41,353 nt of DNA from Aquimarina algiphila (lineage in GTDB: Bacteria; Bacteroidota; Bacteroidia; Flavobacteriales; Flavobacteriaceae). A program made the translations under genes and the position numbers. The notes under the pieces were generated by a model. It saw nothing but the letters and a program-made list of their open reading frames with translations, had not been told where the DNA came from and made no database searches. How positions within the stretch are numbered: the stretch's first letter is position 1; each line of letters starts with the position of its first letter. Shown piece by piece: positions 27,129 through 34,479 of the stretch. Location of the stretch: NCBI RefSeq assembly GCF_007489275.1, contig NZ_VLNR01000063.1, forward strand, positions 1-41,353. The letters are read 5' to 3'.

Positions 27129-28223
27129 TTATACATTAAACAAGAAATGCATTACATCTCCATCATTTACCACGTATGATTTTCCTTCTACTCCAAGTTT
27201 TCCTGCTTCTCTTGCTTTTGCTTCGCTTCCATATGCTATAAAATCATCATATTTGATAACCTCTGCACGTATAAACCCTTTTTCAAAATCTGTATGAATT
27301 ACTCCTGCTGCTTGTGGAGCCGTCGCCCCTATGTTTATTGTCCAGGCTCTAACTTCTTTAACTCCTGCCGTAAAATATGTTTGTTGATTTAATAGCTTAT
27401 ATGCAGCACGAATTAATACAGATGCTCCGGGTTCTTCCAGTCCCATATCTTGTAAAAAAAGTTGACGTTCTTCATAATCCTCCAACTCTGTGATATCTGC
27501 CTCTGTTCCAACAGCCAACACTATAACTTCAGCTTTTTCTTTAGCTACAGCTTCTTTTACCTTTTTCACATAATCATTTCCATTAACAGCAGCTCCTTCA
27601 TCTACGTTGCAAACATAAAGCACTGGTTTGTCTGTAATTAACTGTAAAGGTGCAACATATGCCATATGATCATCATCAGAAACTGCAATAGCTCTAACTG
27701 AGGTACCTGCTTCTAATCCTTTTTTAAGTTCTGACAAGATAGCCTCTTCTTTCTGAGCTTCTTTATTACCTGTTTTAGCAGCACGTTTTACCTTATCTAT
27801 TTTCTTTTCAACAGCTTCTAAATCTTTAAGTTGTAATTCGATATCTATAGTTTCCTTATCTCTAATAGGGTCTACTGATCCATCAACATGAACAATATTA
27901 TCATTATCAAAACAACGTAATACATGAATAATAGCATCTGTTTCTCTAATATTTCCCAAAAACTGATTCCCTAAACCTTCTCCCTTACTTGCTCCTTTTA
28001 CCAAACCAGCAATATCAACAATCTCTACTGTAGCAGGTAGTACTCGCTCAGGATTTACAAGTTCTTCAAGTTTTTCTAACCTAGAATCTGGTACATTAAC
28101 CACACCTATATTAGGTTCTATCGTACAAAACGGAAAGTTAGCACTCTGGGCTTTGGCATTAGATAAACAATTAAATAATGTTGACTTTCCAACATTTGGC
28201 AATCCTACAATTCCTGCTTTCAT
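27129..28223 (-). CDS. ychF: Redox-regulated ATPase/GTPase YchF (Obg family)
   Basis: A 364-residue cytoplasmic P-loop protein. G1 is GLPNVGKST (residues 7-15), the switch region has EPNIGVV, G3 is DIAGLVKGASKGEG, and a coiled-coil insert sits at about 130-170. The C-terminal TGS domain ends in the conserved VNDGDVMHFLFNV. YchF prefers ATP over GTP because the G4 motif is not NKxD (here CNVDE), binds ribosomes and affects stress tolerance. A well-formed promoter lies upstream at 28283-28315 and a terminator downstream. Confidence 0.97.
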   Translation of the reverse strand: MKAGIVGLPNVGKSTLFNCLSNAKAQSANFPFCTIEPNIGVVNVPDSRLEKLEELVNPERVLPATVEIVDIAGLVKGASKGEGLGNQFLGNIRETDAIIHVLRCFDNDNIVHVDGSVDPIRDKETIDIELQLKDLEAVEKKIDKVKRAAKTGNKEAQKEEAILSELKKGLEAGTSVRAIAVSDDDHMAYVAPLQLITDKPVLYVCNVDEGAAVNGNDYVKKVKEAVAKEKAEVIVLAVGTEADITELEDYEERQLFLQDMGLEEPGASVLIRAAYKLLNQQTYFTAGVKEVRAWTINIGATAPQAAGVIHTDFEKGFIRAEVIKYDDFIAYGSEAKAREAGKLGVEGKSYVVNDGDVMHFLFNV

Positions 28224-28282
28224 GGTACTTAATATTATAATGACCGGGATCTTTTAATATAAAATCCCAAATTTTGAGAATG

Positions 28283-28315
28283 CAAAGATAATGGTATTCA
28301 TACGTAGTAAACAAA
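28283..28315 (-). promoter_or_regulatory. Bacteroidota-type promoter of ychF
   Basis: On the minus strand TTTG (28312-28315) and TATCTTTG (28283-28290) are separated by 21 bases, a close match to the TTTG-N~20-TAnnTTTG consensus of Bacteroidota housekeeping promoters. The start of transcription would be about 50 bases before the ychF ATG. Confidence 0.75.
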
Positions 28316-28413
28316 TAACAGATTCATTAGATTATAGATTAATTCAAATAGCATAAAAAAACACCATAAAAGGCTCTTTTTTACGTTTATTAAAAATACA
28401 AACCAAAGTCTTT

Positions 28414-28434
28414 TTTACATTTTTTGTAAATTTG
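28414..28434 (+). promoter_or_regulatory. Candidate -7 box with overlapping inverted repeat
   Basis: TAAATTTG (28427-28434) matches the -7 consensus 23 bases before the start of the 171-residue gene. It overlaps the inverted repeat TTTACA-N5-TGTAAA (28414-28430). No clear -33 box is seen, so an activator or repressor may act here. Confidence 0.45.
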
Positions 28435-28456
28435 ACAACCAAAATAAATACGCAAA

Positions 28457-28972
28457 ATGAAAACTTTACAAACACTAGTCACATTGACATTCATGATTTG
28501 CGCATCTGTTAACTACGCGCAAGAAGATGAAAACAAAACCAAAAATTCATCTGAAGAAATAGTAACCAAGATTATTCGCATAAAAGGCCCAAATGGAGAA
28601 GAAAAAGTGATTAAAAAACAAGAAGTGATCAAAAAAAAGAGTCAGATCAAGCTTAACCCAGGCGATGAAAACAAAACCAATCAATCTGCTCAATATACAG
28701 AAGATGAAGTTATAGTACAAAAGTCTCATTCTTCTTCTGATATGGAAAAATATAATAAGGTTAGCGATGATAAAGGTTTTGTTATTACTTTTTTAAAAAA
28801 AGAAGGTAATCAAGTTTCGAAAGTAAGACCTATAGGAAGTGGGTATTATCTTGTTAATATGGGAGAAAAAGATAATTGTGTCGGCCATTTTGATAAAGAT
28901 AAAAACTTTATTCTTGAAGCTTATGATACAAAAACAGATGAGATTATAACAACAGTTTATCAAGCTAATTAA
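28457..28972 (+). CDS. Secreted charged protein of unknown function
   Basis: A 171-residue protein with a signal peptide (about 1-21, ending NYAQ). The first half is highly charged and low in complexity: EDENKTKNSSEEIV, a lysine-rich stretch (EEKVIKKQEVIKKKSQIK) and then a second DENKTN. A 17-base exact repeat (28526-28542 and 28664-28680) underlies the two DENKT motifs and suggests an internal duplication. The second half (about 90-171) looks like a small beta domain with one cysteine. I do not recognise the family. A 13-base-pair perfect hairpin follows the stop. Confidence 0.7.
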   Translation: MKTLQTLVTLTFMICASVNYAQEDENKTKNSSEEIVTKIIRIKGPNGEEKVIKKQEVIKKKSQIKLNPGDENKTNQSAQYTEDEVIVQKSHSSSDMEKYNKVSDDKGFVITFLKKEGNQVSKVRPIGSGYYLVNMGEKDNCVGHFDKDKNFILEAYDTKTDEIITTVYQAN

Positions 28973-29010
28973 CCTTATACAAAATCATCAAAATCTTTTT
29001 ATAATATATA

Positions 29011-29039
29011 GTAAAGTTGAACTCGTAGTTCAACTTTAC
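29011..29039 (+). terminator. Perfect hairpin after the secreted charged protein gene
   Basis: GTAAAGTTGAACT and its exact complement flank a three-base loop. No T run follows, so it may be a poor terminator, an mRNA-stabilising 3' structure, or an operator for the peptide gene 108 bases further on. Confidence 0.5.
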
Positions 29040-29050
29040 GTATTTATATG

Positions 29051-29075
29051 AATTAACAAAATCTAATTGTTAATT
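29051..29075. promoter_or_regulatory. Inverted repeat upstream of the double-glycine peptide gene
   Basis: AATTAACAA and TTGTTAATT, exact complements, are separated by seven bases and end 71 bases before the peptide start codon. It may be an operator. No clear -33/-7 pair was found. Confidence 0.4.
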
Positions 29076-29146
29076 GTTTATTATACTTAATACTAATGGT
29101 TTTATAAATATGTATCTTAATCTATATAATCTTAAAACCTAAAATT

Positions 29147-29314
29147 ATGTTACAAAGTATTTTAAATCTAAATGGAGTTCAAAAATTGAACAAAAATAAA
29201 CAACAAGCGATTAAAGGAGGTGCATGGCCTAGAAACGAGGAAGATTGTCTTCTTTGTGGTGGCGAATGGGATTTCCCATTATGTGCCTTACCTGCTAATT
29301 CTGTCTGCCTTTAA
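29147..29314 (+). CDS. Double-glycine-leader, Cys-containing small peptide (bacteriocin/RiPP-like precursor)
   Basis: A 55-residue frame. The N-terminal half (MLQSILNLNGVQKL, then a lysine-rich stretch ending AIKGG) has the features of Bacteroidota double-glycine leaders: an ILNLxG hydrophobic motif followed by a charged Q/K-rich helix and GG (residues 24-25). Cleavage after GG would release a 30-residue acidic core starting AWPRN, with four cysteines (34, 37, 46, 54) and three of its residues Trp or Phe. Such leaders direct export by C39-peptidase ABC transporters; the core could be a bacteriocin, a signal or a modified peptide. No transporter, immunity or modifying enzyme gene is nearby. 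It has its own terminator, and an inverted repeat lies 72 bases upstream. Strong codon structure and the leader make it a real gene in my view. Confidence 0.75.
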   Translation: MLQSILNLNGVQKLNKNKQQAIKGGAWPRNEEDCLLCGGEWDFPLCALPANSVCL

Positions 29315-29337
29315 TCAAAAAAGCTTATCTTAATTAT

Positions 29338-29371
29338 AAAGAGTCTTAAATCCATAAGGCTCTTTTTTTTG
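29338..29371 (+). terminator. Intrinsic terminator of the peptide gene
   Basis: AAAGAGTCTTA pairs with TAAGGCTCTTT (one G-T pair) around a six-base loop and is followed by eight T residues, 24 bases after the peptide stop. Confidence 0.88.
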
Positions 29372-29532
29372 TTTTTATGAATCTATATCTCTTTGATTTT
29401 CAAAATCTAAAATTATATAACTAAATATATAAGAACTACATAATATGGTTAAAAACTAGTTAGAATAAGATGTGTTATAATTATCTTTTAAATATCTTTA
29501 GCATAACAATCAGCTTAAATAAACATTAATAC

Positions 29533-32154
29533 ATGAAAAAATTCACACTCATTTTATTCGGGTTACTTACAAGTTTAGGCTTCAGTCAACAAATTGTAAC
29601 AGGAACTGTAACAGACACTCAAGGAATTCCTTTACCTTATGTAAATATCATAGAAAAAGGCTCTTCTAAGGGTACAACCACAGATGATCAAGGTAATTAT
29701 TCTATTGCAGTAGACGCAAATGCTACCTTAGTCTATAGTTTTGTTGGTTTCCAAACTCAAGAAATTCTGGTAGGAACTCAAGAGAAGATTGATGTTGTTC
29801 TATTAGATGGAGAAGCATTAAGAACTATTGTTGTTGTTGGATCAAGGAGTCCAAAACGAACTGCCACAGATACCCCTGTTGCTATTGATATTATTGATAT
29901 GCAGGATGTAATTACCAAAAGTGGTAAAATAGAAATTAATGAACTATTACAATATGCTGCTCCCTCATTTAATGCGAATAAACAATCTGGATCTGATGGA
30001 GCAGATCATATAGACCCTGCTACTCTACGTGGTCTCGGTCCTGATCAGACTCTTGTTTTAATTAACGGAAAAAGAAGACATTCTTCTTCTCTAATCAATG
30101 TGTTTGGAACAAGAGGTAGAGGTAATTCTGGTACAGATCTTAATGCTATCCCTGCCTCTTCTATAAAAAGAATTGAAGTCTTAAGAGATGGTGCTGCAGC
30201 GCAATATGGTTCTGATGCTATTGCCGGTGTAATCAATATTGTTTTAAAGAACAGTGTCAACAAATTAACGGGTAGTATTAGTTATGGAGCATACAATACA
30301 AATGCTAAAGGAGATTTTCCGGCAGGGACTCCTAATACAGATGGAAATCGTTTGGATACAGAAAACGATGGAAACCGAATCGCAGATGATAAGGACTTTG
30401 ATGGAGGGTCAGTAAAAATTACTGCAAATTATGGTGTTGAAATTGGAGAAGGTGGTTTTGCTAACTTCACTACAGAATATCTTAGTAAAAATAAAACATT
30501 ACGTCCTGGTTTTGATTTTAGAAGGGGGTTTGGTGAAGCCGCAATAGATGGTTTCAATTTCTTTGCAAATGCCGCAATACCATTATCAAAAAAGACAGAA
30601 CTGTACGCTTTTGGAGGAAGAAATTATAGGGATACTGATGCTTTTGCATTTACTCGTAACGGAGGAGAACGCGTTGTAACTCAAATCTATCCAAATGGCT
30701 TTACTCCAAGAATAACATCTAATATCATAGATAATTCAGTTTCTGCAGGAATTAGAACAGAAACAGATAGTGGTTGGAAAATTGACATTAATAATACCTG
30801 GGGTAAAAATAACTTTCATTATTTTATTAAAGGAACATTGAATGCTTCTCTTCAGGAATCTTCTCCAACAGATTTTGATGCCGGAGGACATAGTTTAAGT
30901 CAGAACACGACCAGCTTAGATTTTTCTAAATACTACCCTAATATCCTTCAAGGACTTAATATAGCGTTTGGTACAGAATACAGAACTGAGAATTTTGAAA
31001 TTTTTGCTGGTGAAGAAGGATCTTATGCTACATATGATGTTAATGGTTTACCAATAACAGATCCTGCAACTCAGACACAACCAACTGATCCCGATTCTGG
31101 TAATTTAAGACCAGGTGGTTCACAAGGATTCCCGGGGTATAGCCCTGCAAACGAAGTAGATCGTTCTAGGTCAAACATTTCAGTATATGCAGATAGTGAA
31201 CTTGATATTACTGATCGTTTCTTATTAGGAGCCGCTGCAAGATTTGAAGATTATAGTGATTTTGGAAGTACAATTAATGGAAAATTATCCTTTAGATTCA
31301 AAGCAACAGAGGATATTAATATTCGAGGTTCTGTGAGCACAGGATTTAGAGCTCCATCATTAGCTCAAATTTATTACAATCTTAGATTTACAGATTTTCA
31401 AGGAGGTGTAGCAACAGAAACATTACTATCTGCTAACAACAGTCCGGTTACGGCTTCTTTCGGAATTGATCAACTAGAAGAAGAAACTGCAATAAACGGA
31501 GCACTAGGAGCTACAGCTACTTTTGGGAGTTTTACAGCAACCATAGATGGATACTATATTAATGTTAAAGATAGAATTGTGCTAACTGGTACATTCGCTG
31601 CACCACAAATACCAAATGTAGCAGAAGCTCAATTCTTTGCTAATGGAGTGGACACAGAAACTGTAGGTCTAGATTTAATACTTTCCTGGAAAGGAAATTA
31701 TAGTTTTGGTAACCTTTCTGCTACATTAGCAGGAAATATAAATAACATGAGTATCGAAGATGTGAATAATGGGCCTTTGGATGAAGGAACTTTCTTTGGA
31801 GAAAGAGAAAAAGCCTTTTTATTAGCTTCTGCTCCAGAAAGTAAATTTTCTTTGAATACAAGTTATACCAAAAATAAATTTAATGCCGGAATTGGTTTAA
31901 CTCATTTTAGTGAAATAACGCTTATCGATTTTACAGATGCAGAAGATGTATACGGAGCAAAAATTACTGCTGATTTAAACTTAGGATACAAAGTAACAGA
32001 TAAACTAAAATTTACTATCGGTGGAAATAACATTTTTAATGAATATCCTGATCAACAAGATGATGGAGAAACTGAAGCTGGTGGATATTGGGATGCTGTG
32101 CAAATGGGATTTGGTGGAGCATATTACTATGCAAGATTAGATTTCAACTTCTAA
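29533..32154 (+). CDS. TonB-dependent receptor with carboxypeptidase-like N-terminal domain
   Basis: An 873-residue outer-membrane transporter. A signal peptide (1-19) is followed by a CarboxypepD-reg-like domain (about 20-103; VTGTVTDTQGIPLPYVNI), the plug domain (about 110-245; LRGLGPDQTLVLINGKRRHS and RIEVLRDGAAAQYGSDAIAG) and a 22-strand-type beta barrel ending in the aromatic C-terminal strand YARLDFNF. It takes up a large substrate using energy from TonB-ExbBD. No SusD-like partner, which would suggest glycan uptake, is adjacent, and the ligand is unknown. It is monocistronic, bounded by a terminator on each side. Confidence 0.95.
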   Translation: MKKFTLILFGLLTSLGFSQQIVTGTVTDTQGIPLPYVNIIEKGSSKGTTTDDQGNYSIAVDANATLVYSFVGFQTQEILVGTQEKIDVVLLDGEALRTIVVVGSRSPKRTATDTPVAIDIIDMQDVITKSGKIEINELLQYAAPSFNANKQSGSDGADHIDPATLRGLGPDQTLVLINGKRRHSSSLINVFGTRGRGNSGTDLNAIPASSIKRIEVLRDGAAAQYGSDAIAGVINIVLKNSVNKLTGSISYGAYNTNAKGDFPAGTPNTDGNRLDTENDGNRIADDKDFDGGSVKITANYGVEIGEGGFANFTTEYLSKNKTLRPGFDFRRGFGEAAIDGFNFFANAAIPLSKKTELYAFGGRNYRDTDAFAFTRNGGERVVTQIYPNGFTPRITSNIIDNSVSAGIRTETDSGWKIDINNTWGKNNFHYFIKGTLNASLQESSPTDFDAGGHSLSQNTTSLDFSKYYPNILQGLNIAFGTEYRTENFEIFAGEEGSYATYDVNGLPITDPATQTQPTDPDSGNLRPGGSQGFPGYSPANEVDRSRSNISVYADSELDITDRFLLGAAARFEDYSDFGSTINGKLSFRFKATEDINIRGSVSTGFRAPSLAQIYYNLRFTDFQGGVATETLLSANNSPVTASFGIDQLEEETAINGALGATATFGSFTATIDGYYINVKDRIVLTGTFAAPQIPNVAEAQFFANGVDTETVGLDLILSWKGNYSFGNLSATLAGNINNMSIEDVNNGPLDEGTFFGEREKAFLLASAPESKFSLNTSYTKNKFNAGIGLTHFSEITLIDFTDAEDVYGAKITADLNLGYKVTDKLKFTIGGNNIFNEYPDQQDDGETEAGGYWDAVQMGFGGAYYYARLDFNF

Positions 32155-32177
32155 AAGTTTACATCATAAACATATAC

Positions 32178-32208
32178 AAACGCTACATCGAATGATGTAG
32201 CGTTTTTT
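32178..32208 (+). terminator. Intrinsic terminator of the TonB receptor gene
   Basis: AAACGCTACATC / GATGTAGCGTTT, a perfect 12-base stem with a GAAT loop, is followed by T residues. Confidence 0.9.
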
Positions 32209-32245
32209 ATTTTTTTCATAATTGGTATAAAAATATTGTGTTTCA

Positions 32246-32277
32246 TTGCTCCATCAATAACTATAATCATAATTTTG
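32246..32277 (+). promoter_or_regulatory. Bacteroidota-type promoter of the second MscS gene
   Basis: TTG (32246-32248) and TAATTTTG (32270-32277) are 21 bases apart, the same spacing as the ychF promoter. Transcription would start about 17 bases before the ATG at 32301. Confidence 0.7.
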
Positions 32278-32300
32278 TATAAAATAGTATTGAAATACAG

Positions 32301-33542
32301 ATGAAAGATTTAACACGTTACTTTTATAACCTTTTTGTTTCTAAAGGACTTTCAGAAAATATAGCAGAATATTTAAATGTACTTATTGGAGTTTGCATAC
32401 TTGTTATTGTTATTTTCTTTTTAGATCTTATGATGAGGAAAGTAATCATAGCCATTTTTAAGAGCTATGCCTCTAGATCAAAAAATACGTTTGATGATTA
32501 TTTGGTTAAGAATAAAACCTTTGATTATCTAGCTCATATCATCCCTCTATCCATTATCATTTGGGTTCTACCCATGCTATTTATTGCTTTCCCAACTGCA
32601 GAAAGGTATTTGGAGACCTTGTTCGATATTATGGTTATTGTGTTAGTGATTTGGATCTTAAGAAGTATTCTAAGAACCTTTAGAGATTTTTTAAAATCCT
32701 TAAATTCATTTAAAGACAAGCCAATTGATAGTTATGTACAAGTCTTTATGATTTTTGTTTGGACAATCGGAATTATTTTTGTCTTCTCATCCATGACAGG
32801 AAAATCTATCTTAACATTTCTTACTGCATTAGGAGCTATGTCAGCAGTTATTCTTTTGATTTTTAAGGATACTATCTTAGGTTTTGTAGCCAGTATACAA
32901 GTAGCAGTAAACGATACCGTTAGGATTGGGGATTGGATTACTATGGAAAAATATGGCGCTGATGGAGATGTGATTGAGATCAATTTATCTTCTGTTAAAG
33001 TTCAGAACTTTGATAAAACCATTACAACAATTCCTACGTATCATTTAACTTCAGAATCATTTAGAAATTGGCGAGGTATGATGGATTCTGGCGGAAGAAG
33101 AATTAAAAGAGCTTTATTAATCAAAACTTCCAGTGTTTCATTTTTATCGAAAAAAGATCTTGAAGATTTAAAAAAAATAGCACTTATTAGTGATTACATC
33201 AAAAGTATACAAAAGGATATTGATACATATAATCAGGATCATAGCATCGATAAAAGTACACTTATAAATGGAAGAAACTTAACTAATATGGGAGTCTTTA
33301 GAGCATATGTAGATTTCTACCTCGAAGATCATCCTTATATTAATAAAAACATGACCATTATGAGTAGACAGCTTGCTCCTAGTGCACAAGGAACGCCATT
33401 AGAAATATATGCTTTTAGCAACGATAAAGTTTGGAAAAATTACGAAAAAATAATGGCTGATATTTTTGATCATCTTTTATCTGCAATACCTTATTTTAAA
33501 CTAGAAGTGTTTGAACTTAATTATACGATTGAAAAACAATAA
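32301..33542 (+). CDS. MscS family mechanosensitive channel, YbdG-like
   Basis: A 413-residue membrane protein with five hydrophobic segments in the first 200 residues, the last (FLTALGAMSAVILLIFKDTILGFVASI) being the pore helix. It is followed by the MscS beta domain (RIGDWITMEKYGADGDVIEI) and the conserved VQNFDKTITTIPTYHL stretch. The extra N-terminal helices, the W-R-G motif and the length match the YbdG/MscM branch, which gives small conductances under osmotic stress in E. coli. It is a different type from the 280-residue channel at 10433. The DUF3817 gene follows after 25 bases. Confidence 0.92.
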   Translation: MKDLTRYFYNLFVSKGLSENIAEYLNVLIGVCILVIVIFFLDLMMRKVIIAIFKSYASRSKNTFDDYLVKNKTFDYLAHIIPLSIIIWVLPMLFIAFPTAERYLETLFDIMVIVLVIWILRSILRTFRDFLKSLNSFKDKPIDSYVQVFMIFVWTIGIIFVFSSMTGKSILTFLTALGAMSAVILLIFKDTILGFVASIQVAVNDTVRIGDWITMEKYGADGDVIEINLSSVKVQNFDKTITTIPTYHLTSESFRNWRGMMDSGGRRIKRALLIKTSSVSFLSKKDLEDLKKIALISDYIKSIQKDIDTYNQDHSIDKSTLINGRNLTNMGVFRAYVDFYLEDHPYINKNMTIMSRQLAPSAQGTPLEIYAFSNDKVWKNYEKIMADIFDHLLSAIPYFKLEVFELNYTIEKQ

Positions 33543-33567
33543 TCTTTTTTGTACTAAATAGAAATTT

Positions 33568-33840
33568 ATGATTACCAGTTTTAGAATTATTAGTTACCTG
33601 GAAGGTATTTCCTATTTACTTATCCTATTTGTAACCATGCCATTAAAATACATATTCGAATCTCCTGAACCCAATAAAATAATTGGAATGGCTCATGGGT
33701 TTCTCTTTTTGGGTTATATCGTAGTTGCTATTCTTATAAAAACAGAAAAAAAATGGGATACTAAGACATTAGCTATTGTACTTATTTGTTCGATAATTCC
33801 ATTTGGGACATTTTGGATGGATAAAAAATATTTACGTTAG
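33568..33840 (+). CDS. DUF3817 family small membrane protein
   Basis: A 90-residue protein with three membrane segments and the family features: RIISYLEGISYLLILFVTMPLKY at the N-terminus and GMAHGFLFLGYIV with its conserved histidine in the middle. Function unknown. It is close behind the MscS gene and probably in the same transcript. Its stop codon overlaps that of the opposing gene (TTAG at 33837-33840), so the two genes meet without any spacer or terminator. Confidence 0.88.
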   Translation: MITSFRIISYLEGISYLLILFVTMPLKYIFESPEPNKIIGMAHGFLFLGYIVVAILIKTEKKWDTKTLAIVLICSIIPFGTFWMDKKYLR

Positions 33841-34421
33841 AAATTCACAGTGCCATTGAAATTTCCTTCATATATACTATCCAAATTAAGCACACTATGA
33901 TATCCTCCTATACCTTGGGGTTCTATGGATATACTCCCGGTATGTAAAGGAATTTCCTGTCCATTAAAAGTGATCGCTAAAATTAAATTATCGGGTGGTA
34001 AACTATTATAATCAGGGTTAAAATAATGATAATTATAGTCTGCATAATTACCTGTAACTATAATAATTTCAAGCACATCACCTGTATCTAAATCGTAGAC
34101 TATATGATCCTCTCCATTTTCTGAAGGTACTAAAGAAGCATTCGCAACTTGATACAAATATTCTCCACTAGGAGCATTTTGATTTTGGATAGCGCCAAAA
34201 TCATGATGACACGTATGATCACATCTATGTATAACAATTGGACGTCCCCTCTTTGATTTTGGAAGCTGTTGTTTAGATGTTCTTCTTTCAATAACAACAT
34301 CTGGGATAGGTAAATTTATGTCTATATCCACAGCTACTCTACCTCCTACTACAAGTTGTGCAGAAATTGGAAATATTATTAATACACTAAAAAATAATAG
34401 TAAAAAAGATTCTTTTTTCAT
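33837..34421 (-). CDS. Secreted protein with a His/Cys cluster, function unknown
   Basis: A 194-residue protein with a signal peptide (1-21, ending PISAQ). A basic stretch (TSKQQLPKSKRGRP) is followed by IVIHRCDHTCHHDFG (about residues 62-76), which packs two cysteines and four histidines into ten residues and could bind a metal. The rest is a beta-rich domain with many Tyr, Asn and Asp residues (NYADYNYHYFNPDYNS). I do not recognise the family. It follows the PgpH-like gene by 58 bases, and a long hairpin fills most of that gap and ends one base before the start codon, so its translation may be controlled. Confidence 0.7.
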   Translation of the reverse strand: MKKESFLLLFFSVLIIFPISAQLVVGGRVAVDIDINLPIPDVVIERRTSKQQLPKSKRGRPIVIHRCDHTCHHDFGAIQNQNAPSGEYLYQVANASLVPSENGEDHIVYDLDTGDVLEIIIVTGNYADYNYHYFNPDYNSLPPDNLILAITFNGQEIPLHTGSISIEPQGIGGYHSVLNLDSIYEGNFNGTVNF

Positions 34422-34422
34422 G

Positions 34423-34461
34423 TTGATTTAAATTGTGTAAATCTTACATCAATTTAATCAA
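34423..34461 (-). promoter_or_regulatory. 39-base intercistronic hairpin abutting a start codon
   Basis: On the plus strand TTGATTTAAATTGTGTAA pairs with TTACATCAATTTAATCAA through about 17 base pairs with one bulged base on each side and a three-base loop. In the minus-strand mRNA it occupies positions -40 to -2 of the secreted protein gene. There is no T run, so it is not an ordinary terminator. It could block ribosome access or protect a processed end. Confidence 0.75.
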
Positions 34462-34479
34462 ACAATATGCCATAAAAAA

